NCBI RefSeq assembly: GCF_001625215.2
Contig: NC_030387.2
Location: 38,339,606 to 38,403,605, forward strand
Source: Daucus carota subsp. sativus
Taxonomy: Eukaryota > Streptophyta > Magnoliopsida > Apiales > Apiaceae
Direction of reading: 5' to 3'
Length of the DNA stretch: 64,000 nucleotides
The notes under the pieces are model-generated. The model saw only the letters and a program-made list of their open reading frames with translations. It had not been told where the DNA came from and did not search any database. Of the stretch, positions 56,239 through 64,000 are shown piece by piece (position 1 is the stretch's first letter; every line of letters begins with the position of its first letter). The translations under genes and the position numbers were made by a program.

Positions 56239-58130
56239 CTGAAAAGAGATAATAAGTATGGCTTAGTTTAATTATTGAATACTGTTTAATGATGTTATAC
56301 TGATGGACAACATATCATAATTGAGAATACTAAGAACATCTTTGATGCTCCACATCAAAATAAATATCTATTCATTCAAAAGATAGGAACAACTACATCA
56401 AAATATGTACAACAAAACCCGGAAACAGGTGAGCTAAGCTGGTCGCCACATAAATATAAACCAAACTTGGCAAGTGAAATATGATAAGACAAGCAACTGG
56501 CTACTGCTCATGGAACAAATAAGGCTCTTCGAGTCACACTGATGGGGAACCAAATAATAATAGGGCTAGTACCTCTATCCTCAAAGAGACCCCAAAGCTA
56601 TAATCAGAGTTGGACAACTGAATGAACCAGTGAAGTAAAATAAATATTAAATAGATCAACTCAATGAAGATTTAATCTTCTCATTTTTAATTGCACACAT
56701 AGTAAGGTACTTCTACGAGTCATTCAGATGAAAGGAGGTTATAAGAAACATTAAAGCCTATAAAGATCACATGTTACATAAAGAACCAATATGCTAGTCT
56801 CTTTGTTAAGAAAAGTTTCAGTTAGGGTTTGCAACACTAGGTAGAATTCCTTTGGTGTTAATTGTTCTTAACTTGAGGTAGGTAAAAATAACTTGGCGAG
56901 AAACATTGTTGGTCAACTTCCCAGAAAGCAGATGTAACCAATGGGATATCCATTTATCATAATATCAAATAAGACTCATTATGATATAAAGCTGCTGTTC
57001 ATGAAGTCACTCGAGGAAGTACCCCTTACCTGGCAAAAGGTTTCAAACTCAATAACTATTAAGACACAACTACATATGCAACACACCAAATTAGCAAAAA
57101 AAATATATAAGTTATAAACAGGAAGATGCAAAAGCCAAACAGCGTATGCAACATCACTTTCAATCTGGTGCAAATTGTATGGAACTATGGATAGTAGACT
57201 TGGTATCAAGACGGAGAAAATGATCCAGAGTCAGTGCAAAGATATTAGCTCCCAAGTGAAACAAATAAGATAGTAATATCCCAAACCTCAACAGATTAAT
57301 TAAATAAATCATAAATTAATTATAAAAGCAAAATAAATTGTTACAGAGCTGAATGTGGAAACCAGAACAGTGAATGCAAAGAATATGACACAAATCGGAT
57401 TCCATTGTGAACTGGCAGAGACAAACAGAAGGGTTTGATCGCAGATTAGAACAAGTATAGTCGCTTGTTATCGTGATATCGAGAAAATGTGCACAAAAAT
57501 GTGGCCTCATCACAAGCAATCAAATATACAAACCTTTATGATTAACCAGAATAGAGCCACCACCAGGAGTGAGCTAAATTAACTATACATTCTACCAGAA
57601 ACAAAATCAGTTGTACTATCACAAATTCACTAGCAAAATAAACATAAGCACCACAACAAAACAGAAACCACACACAAAATCCTTAATCTACAGCATACTG
57701 AACTCAATGACATCAAAATGTAAGCTGCAAATTCACTAAACAAAGCCGATTCTCATAAGCACCACAACAAAACAGAAACCGCGCTAAAAATCCTTAATCC
57801 ACAGCATATCGAACTCAATTACATCAATAAGTAAGCTGCAAATTCACTAAACAAAGCCGATTCTCACAATCTCCGTATATTCAAATTTCAGCAACGCAAC
57901 AAATACACTAATCCACATCACCTCACGTATCAATATTTCACAGAAAACACAAAATTCAACATCAACAAAATCACTTAATTCACGAAATCAGCTGAATTAA
58001 GCATCAACAATTCAAATTCATCAACCTAGATTATCATACATAAACAGAAATTAACAAAAAATTAAACATCGTTAATTCATTAATTTATTAATTGAGATCT
58101 CAAATAAAAGATTATATGTGTTAGATGTAC
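56239..58130 (-). other. 5'-UTR intron of the MDH gene
   Basis: On the minus strand a leader exon (about 58131-58230, containing ccatcttcattcgctctaat) ends AAAG|GTACAT at 58131. The acceptor ctcttttcag abuts the ATG at 56238. The intron is 1892 bp, AT-rich and free of other genes. A 111-bp tandem duplication starts at 57643 and 57754. Long leader introns often raise expression, but that is only an inference here. Confidence 0.8.
57643..57864. repeat. 111-bp tandem duplication inside the MDH leader intron
   Basis: Both units begin cataagcaccacaacaaaac and end aaacaaagccgattct. They differ at several positions, so the duplication is not recent. Confidence 0.88.
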
Positions 58131-58412
58131 CTTTGATTAGAGCGAATGAAGATGGGAGAAATGGAGTCGGAGTGGTGAAGTGGAGCCTTGAAGATATCGA
58201 CTAAACAAATCGAATCTGCTGGGTGAAATATTATAAATCGAACTCGGTGACTAAAATACTCTGACTCGCCTCGATTTTAACGCCACTGATTTAACGGCTG
58301 TTATTTAAGCATATAAATGGGACAAATATGAATATGCTCAAAGTATTTTTCTTCCTATCAGCAAAGTTTAATTTATGTCGGCGGATTTTTTGTGCAAGCA
58401 TTTTAGAAATTA

Positions 58413-58637
58413 CTCTCTCTGACTCCTTATTTTTTACGTTACTTTTTGGCACGTTTTTCATATTTATTTAAATTATAGTTTTATAATATGTTTTTTAAAT
58501 TTTTTTCTCTGAATAAAAGTTTGATATTAAACTTCAATTTAAGAAAAAAAATTTAAAAAAAATTATAGAATTATACTTTTTAAGAGTTTCAAAATACGTG
58601 CAGTGTATATAAACTACTCAGGCGACGGACGGAGGAG
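58413..58637. mobile_element. Stowaway-like MITE upstream of MDH
   Basis: Left end CTCTCTCTGACTCCTTATTT and inverted right end CTCCTCCGTCCGTCGCCTGA, flanked by TA at 58411-58412 and 58638-58639. The ends are diverged. It is 225 bp and lies about 200 bp upstream of the MDH leader exon. Confidence 0.6.
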
Positions 58638-58639
58638 TA

Positions 58640-59254
58640 ACAAATTACTCTGCAGATATAAGTTACAATAAGATTTAAATAATTACGGAAGAAAACTTTG
58701 ATATATAAATGTAATTGGAGTTTTGACGGTGACGCGCCCACATGACTTATGACTGTAATTGGAGTTTATACGTCATTAACTTATGAGCGGTAAAGCAAGA
58801 TGAAATTAAATAAAATGAGATGATACTGTTTTCATTCAGTCGATTTGGGTCCCAATAACGGTTATTTTATTTTATTTATATATAAATGAAAATGCAAGAA
58901 AAATATATGATGTTTTATAAAAAAATTCGAAAATATAGATATTTCATTTTTATTTGAATTCTTTTTAAAAAATTGTATTTAAAATATTTTATTTTCTCCC
59001 TTCCCAAATACGTGAAAAAGTTCAAAATAATCATTGTTTTTATAAAAAAAAGTAATATTTGATTTTATTCACACAATTCTCGGTAATCTGCACACGTCTC
59101 GCAACTTCTTGTTGCCATCCGAACACTTTACCTCGCTAATTAGAGAGCTGTAGGCTTCTCGGTTTCGTGCATTGATCGATTGTCAAGATTAAATAACATC
59201 AGATAAACAAATGATTTAAAAATGATACATAAATGCAACCGGAGTTGTGGACTG
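58640..59254. other. AT-rich intergenic DNA
   Basis: No gene is recognised. The words aaccggagttgtggac (59238) and taaccggagttgtggac (60594) recur on either side of the next element. Confidence 0.35.
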
Positions 59255-59257
59255 TAA

Positions 59258-60048
59258 GAGCATCTCCAACGGTATTGGCTATAATCGTTGGTTAAATGAG
59301 ACCTGTAAGAGCATCTCCAACGGTGTTGGCTATATTCGTTGGCTAAATTGGACCTGTAAGATATTATGTAAAATTTGCTGAACCTGTAAGACATTTTGCT
59401 TCAATAGTATTGGGTATACTGGTTGGCTATAATTTAAAAATAGTAAGTTATTAATATTTTAAATTGTTAAAATAGAATATATCAGTTTAATATGGTAATA
59501 AATGATGTGTAATCTTCCTACAGATTTCTTACAGACCTGTAGAGGTTCGACAAATATAGCCATCCATAGGAGGTTGGCTAAAATTATAGACAACAGATTA
59601 GTGTGGTTGGAGTGCTATTTTTTCAGGACGTTGGCTATATTTTTTAATTTTGGAATGCCAACTCATTTTTTAGCAAAGAGCTTTGTATGATTGGAGATGC
59701 TCTAAGACATTATGTAAAATTTGCTGAACCTGTAAGACATTTTGCTTCAATGGTATAGGCTATATTGGTTGTTTATAATTTAAAAACAGTATGTTATTAA
59801 TATTTTAGATTGTTAAAATAGAATATATCAATTCAATATGGTAATGAATGATGTGTAATTTTTCTACAAATTTCTTACAGAACTGTAGAGGTTCGACAAA
59901 TTTAGCCATCCATAGGAGGTTGGCTAAATTTATAAACAACAGCTCAGTATGGTTGGAGTTGAGTTTTTTGAGCTGTTGTCTAAATTTTTTTATTTTAAGT
60001 ATGCCAACTCACCTTTTAACCAAGGGCTTTCGATGGTTGGAGATGCTC
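59258..60048. mobile_element. Composite MITE with GAGCATCTCCAAC ends and tandem modules
   Basis: The outer ends GAGCATCTCCAACGGT and the inverted GAGCATCTCCAACCATCG are flanked by TAA (59255-59257 and 60049-60051), a PIF/Harbinger-like pattern. Inside, the left end is duplicated (59258 and 59309). The body is repeated in tandem with a 347-bp period (59356-59702 and 59703-60048), each unit ending ttggagatgctctaa-like. The copies differ by point changes and small indels. Confidence 0.83.
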
Positions 60049-60141
60049 TAACGAGCCCAAAAAATTCATGGTTCCAAATTAGAACTTTTACTACAAGTAA
60101 AAAAAATGGACCAAATTTTAATCCCAAACAAAAACAAAAAG

Positions 60142-60200
60142 AGTTCCGCTGCCGGGACTCGAACCCGGAGAACCAATCTCCCGCTAATTGTGTTGACAGC
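60142..60200 (-). other. tRNA-like 3' arm (T-arm), degenerate
   Basis: On the minus strand ccgggttcgagtcccgg (60152-60168) forms a perfect 5-bp T-stem with a TTCGAGT loop, followed by an acceptor-like cagcggaac. The expected anticodon arm lacks U33 and has a weak stem, and no D-arm or matching 5' acceptor strand is seen. It may be a tRNA pseudogene or part of a tRNA-derived SINE. Confidence 0.45.
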
Positions 60201-61002
60201 TTGCTGTCAGAGTGTCCAAAGTTTGACAGTGCTACTGCGGATGATTTTGGTTTGAAAGATCAAAACATGAGACTAAGATTCGTTTCTTTGAAAAAAATGG
60301 AAAGTGCAATTCAAATTATATTATTTGCTTGTCCAAATTTTTTATTTGTTTCTCTAAAATAACCATAACCTTTGGTCAAAAATGATAAATTTAAATATTA
60401 AAACTCAAAACCGGATAATTAGACAAAGACGGAGGGAATATTTTATTTGTTTTATTGGCCAAATTACGTAAAAGATTAAAACGACTATTATTTTAAATCA
60501 CAGAAAGTAATATTATGCCACTTTGATTTTATTTTTTACACAATTCTCGATAATATGAACATGTTTTTCAACATTTTTGCTATATAATTGTAACCGGAGT
60601 TGTGGACCGTAACCAGCCCACATAAAGTGAAAAATTCATATTTACAAATTTACAAGTTAAAATTTAGTTAGAAACTAGCGTAGAAGCCCGTGCAAGGCAT
60701 GGGCGTTGTGGTAATTTTATTTAAAATAGAGAGCTGTTGTTATATTGGCGAAGCTGTATTTGTTAACTGTATTTGTTAACATTATGTTAAATGGACAGAA
60801 CATTTCACACGAACATGAATTCCCCATCAGTTGTCAGCAGTAACGACACCTACTAATATACAGGTTTGTAAAAAGGGGATTTTGATCAATCCTGCTTACT
60901 CTACACAATCAATCATTTGTTCTACTTTCTCATTTCTGTATTCACAGAATTTTTAGTATCTCCTCTGGGCCCCACTTCATGACTTGGCCTTTTCCTTTGT
61001 AG

Positions 61003-61010
61003 CTATATAT
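61003..61010 (+). promoter_or_regulatory. Putative TATA box inside the Helitron
   Basis: ctatatatactt within 61002-61013, followed about 40 bp later by a CT-rich stretch (ctctctcatctctcaag) that resembles a plant transcription start and leader. Confidence 0.45.
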
Positions 61011-61138
61011 ACTTGTCAATACATCGGCTTTCAACAGCAACAAACAATACTCTCTCATCTCTCAAGTCTTCAAACATCACTAAAGATAAAAAGCAGAGAA
61101 AAGATCAGACAATAATTATTTCCAAAACGAAAATATTA

Positions 61139-61225
61139 ATGCAGAAGAAAGAAAAAGAGTATTTAGTGGAACAATGCATGCTTGAAGCTTATGTGCTTCT
61201 AGCCCTAGGGGACTCAACAAAATAG
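61139..61225 (+). CDS. Possible small peptide ORF of 28 residues
   Basis: The ATG at 61139 opens MQKKEKEYLVEQCMLEAYVL then LALGDSTK before TAG. The frame is open upstream to 61013, but no earlier ATG exists. A TATA-like box and leader-like sequence precede it. I recognise no family. Chance cannot be excluded at this length; it may be the first exon of a captured gene fragment. Confidence 0.25.
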   Translation: MQKKEKEYLVEQCMLEAYVLLALGDSTK

Positions 61226-62550
61226 TTCTTCATCTCTTTCACTAAACCATGACAATCTATATCATGGTCCACAGAGTAGCTGATCATAGCTGCATAATAT
61301 TTGCACTTCTGTTAAACCTACAGGTTTGCATTAGGATTTTATGTAGTTTGTGTATGTATGTTGCTGGAATAATCTTTAACCCCGTCCGGGGGACGCTAAT
61401 TTTAAGCACACAACAGAAATGGTACAAACTCTATTTTCTCCAAGGATCTTCACTTCCATCATGAAGCATAATCCAAATTTTCAAAAGAAACTCTAATTCT
61501 TCCACTACAAAGTCTATATACCTGTTAGATGTCATCTAAAGCACGTCAATTCTGTTGTGCAATAATGCTAAAAGGGTGATTTACCAAGGGATCTATAATC
61601 AGTAGATGGGACATACTGGTAGAATATTATATACTATTAACGCCAATAATAGAATCATATTTGTTAAATTTAAAAGCAATTAATTAGCAACAAAAAAATG
61701 GAAGAAAAAACTCAATCAATACACACGAGTATGTATGCTATTCGGTGAACAAACCTCTGTCTTAAGATTAAATGGTCTCTGAGAGGAAACTCTATGATGC
61801 TTCTTCTTCCACTACCGTCCACCCAATGTCCCCGATGACTCTGAGCTCTGCATTTGAACATACATTAGATTGTTTGATCATTTAAACATGTGATTTACTC
61901 TATCGTCATAATTAATCAGTTACAGTATGCACAAATTGTGATCCATACATTTCTTCTGCTCCTTCGACCACCAGAATTCCTGCTTGAAAGAGTAAAGCTG
62001 TAAAGAATAAAACGCCAAAATCACAAATCAAGTAAAGCTAGTATGACAGACATAAACAATATTCAACTAAAACCTCGACATTTATCAATCAAATCATGTC
62101 AACACCTTCCTTGGTAGCTATCCAACAAAGACCGAACCCAGGGATGTAACCCTAAACTTTCTGATGTGAGGGAAACATCTGACCGACAAAATGAAGAATT
62201 GAACTTAGTCTGCCTAGTATCACACATATGTATCCTCGATGGTGCTCTTTTTGATCAGGTTTCGTGGTTGTGCTAATGGTTAAAAAGTCTGAGACATAGA
62301 GATCAAGGTATGGCATGTTTGTAATTGTATGTGTTTGAGGGGTTTATATGTAAATTCACGTTCAATTTCTTGGCAATTTTTGCCCCTAGTTCTTCTTTAA
62401 TATATATATATATAAGTAGATTACAAATGTCAAGACTATTAAATTAATTTTGAGGTTTAAATATATTAAAACTATTCTAAGGTCACTAAATTACACATCA
62501 AACTGTTTCAAGAAACCATTTGCTTCACATGTACAAGAGTAGAAGTTTAC

Positions 62551-63366
62551 CTCCCCGGTTCCTATACTAAAATGTGCAAAGCCAAGGGAGTCATTCACTT
62601 GTATATACATCTTTACTTTTCTAGGGTTTGTAAACAGCATAGAAAAGTCATGCTCAAGTAAGGTTTTGTTAGATGTAAGAGTAAAGCTGAAGCTTGACGA
62701 CTAAATTTGCGCAAGTTTAACAATGCATGAAGGCTAAATGACAAGAAACGTCACCTGATTCCATATTGGCTCACCAGGAGAACTAATGACAGTTGTCTGA
62801 CTGTTCTTTTTACTACTTATGACTTGATCTCCCAATTTTAGAATAACATACGGGTCTGTCTTTCCTGAAGGATAGTAAATATAAATATTAATATATTATA
62901 AAAGCAGGACACAAGAGTCATCCTAAGTGTCTATAAGTGCCAGATTATCTGATCAGCCTTTGCACTTTGCAGTGATGAAGTAATGGACATCGTTATCTCA
63001 ATGTTTCATCACACACACTATCTAGATTAAGCTGAATTTATCCTAGGATTTTCGGTAAGTGTAGCAAACAGGAATTCATTCAGCTCAGACAGAAAAAGAG
63101 GAAGTTGTCTTAACTTCTAATTGTAAAAAAAAGTTCAAATTGAAAAACAACTGGTACCAGGAAAAACATAAAAGAGCTTTCTAGCATCTACAAGGGTAAC
63201 GGATAATTCCCCCGCATAGCCCTTGTTGCCTTCTTGTACTTCTCCAGACCTAAAATCAGTAGGAAGGGGACCAGCTGCTTTTCCCTTCTGGAAATCCAAA
63301 ATAATCTTCTTTGGACGAACAAATCATCGTGGTAAATCCTCAGTCAAAAGCCTCGTCAAAAACCTA
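62551..63366 (-). pseudogene. C2-domain lipid-transfer protein fragment (NTMC2T5-like), with in-frame stop
   Basis: Three minus-strand exons keep correct splice sites and phase: 63158-63366, 62755-62864 and 62551-62652. Exon 1 codes FLTRLLTEDLPR, a TGA stop, then FVRPKKIILDFQKGKAAG and GELSVTLVDARKLFYVFPG. Exon 2 codes GKTDPYVILKLGDQVIS, SKKNSQTTV and PGEPIWNQ. Exon 3 codes HDFSMLFTNPRKVKMYIQVN and DSLGFAHFSIGTGE. This is a C2 domain with its linker, closest to plant NTMC2T5 (SMP-C2, tricalbin/extended-synaptotagmin-like) proteins of membrane contact sites. The TGA replaces the leucine expected in LPRLFVRP. The upstream SMP-encoding exons are not visible to 64000, and the downstream C2 end is missing, with a Helitron boundary at 62420. 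I call it a pseudogene or gene fragment. Confidence 0.8.
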
Positions 63367-64000
63367 TAGGCACCAGTCAACACACATTCAAAACAATATT
63401 ATCATAGTGATTGTAATTAACATTCACTTGAACACACAGTAAAATTGACAAAAGGGAACACCTCTGGAATATCATAATAAACTATAATGCCGTAATGATT
63501 GTAATCAGATGAGTAAGTGGAAAGTAGTAAAGAAACTGACCTAAAATTAAATAATTATAGAAAGAACATAATGTAAAATTTTCACTTTGGACATGTGATC
63601 CCTAAATTTATCTACTGTGAACATGAATTTGAGTAATGTAGCATCTTCCATGCCAACAAGTTTTTCAAAATTTGCTAACTAATAATAATGTAGTGGACAA
63701 TACAATCAAGAACATATTTATGACAAACAATATTTACGAATTATAGCCAAACAGTATTAATGTAATATTTTCAGTCATATGAGACTTCTCATTTAAGGTG
63801 TGTTGCTTAAAGCTTAAACCTCCCAACCAGTGCTTAAATGGCACCAGGTACTTTTACTCACAAAGAAACACTTGTCTGAGAGATTTGAGAATACTCACAC
63901 ATCCATCCCATTACTTTCATCTAGAAGTAAAATTCTAGAGAGTAAAATTGTTTTATGATTCACAACACTTAATAAAATTAGAAAAAGCGCATCAATATTC
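63367..64000. other. Sequence upstream of the C2 fragment, nothing assigned
   Basis: AT-rich sequence with no exon of the C2 protein that I can recognise. Further exons may lie beyond the window. Confidence 0.35.

Larger units (their letters stand above)
60675..62420 (-). mobile_element. Complete non-autonomous Helitron carrying a small ORF
   Basis: On the minus strand it starts TCTACTTATATATATATATA (62420 leftward, after A) and continues ttaaagaagaac, a typical Helitron 5' end. It finishes with GCCCATGCCTTGCACGGGC (imperfect hairpin), a short spacer and CTAG (60675-60678) followed by T. It is 1746 bp with no inverted repeats. It encodes no Rep/helicase. It carries a plus-strand TATA-like box and a 28-codon ORF (61139). 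On the minus strand it has unassigned exon-like stretches near 61800-61860 and 61950-61990. Confidence 0.75.

Noticed and set aside
60142..60220. Functional tRNA gene
   Set aside because: Only the T-arm and an acceptor-like end fit; anticodon loop and D-arm do not.
1..64000. CRISPR array, bacterial operon or viral insertion
   Set aside because: Introns, MITEs and plant-specific families show nuclear plant DNA; no regularly spaced short repeats or viral genes were recognised.

Overview
This is nuclear DNA of a flowering plant, most likely a core eudicot (possibly an asterid; I cannot fix the family). The evidence is intronless pentatricopeptide-repeat (PPR) genes of the PLS class, an R2R3-MYB with the standard three-exon layout, an RWP-RK (RKD) factor, a mini zinc finger gene, a plastidial malate dehydrogenase with a transit peptide and a 5'-UTR intron, AT-rich intergenic DNA, and many MITEs, Helitrons, TRIMs and LINE remnants.

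Layout. 1-437 (minus): 5' end of a PMT2-like methyltransferase gene cut by the window edge. 2.0-4.0 kb (plus): an E-type PPR gene. 4.4-12.4 kb: a repeat-rich tract with a TRIM, a nested Stowaway/Harbinger pair, a 219-bp tandem duplication, a MYB gene that has lost nearly all of its DNA-binding domain, two adjacent elements sitting in (TA)n tracts, a receptor-kinase fragment and a decayed MYB copy. 13.3-15.2 kb (plus): an intact PPR-DYW gene resembling Arabidopsis At1g74630, followed by a broken partial copy of itself and a LINE reverse-transcriptase remnant. 21.5-22.5 kb (plus): the only intact R2R3-MYB of the cluster. 22.8-35 kb: transposons and one gene-like stretch I cannot identify. 35.5 kb (plus): a mini zinc finger (MIF) gene. 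36-50 kb: almost entirely transposons and featureless AT-rich DNA, including a complete Helitron and four hAT MITEs with exact 8-bp target duplications. 50.4-58.2 kb: the gene-dense part, with RKD (plus), a PPR-DYW resembling At3g47530 (plus) and plastidial NAD-malate dehydrogenase (minus, convergent). The PPR/MDH pair appears to match the adjacent Arabidopsis genes At3g47530/At3g47520. 58-64 kb: MITEs, a complete minus-strand Helitron carrying a small ORF with a TATA box, and a broken C2-domain gene fragment (NTMC2T5-like).

There is no operon-like or biosynthetic grouping; the genes are independent. The three PPR proteins are predicted organellar RNA-processing factors, MDH is a plastid enzyme, PMT2-like would act in the Golgi, and MYB, RKD and MIF are nuclear regulators. 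The most unusual material is the transposon biology: related elements placed exactly inside (TA)n microsatellites, hAT MITEs packed with subterminal hexamer-like repeats, a Helitron whose 5' end is repeated several times, and a MYB cluster in three stages of decay.
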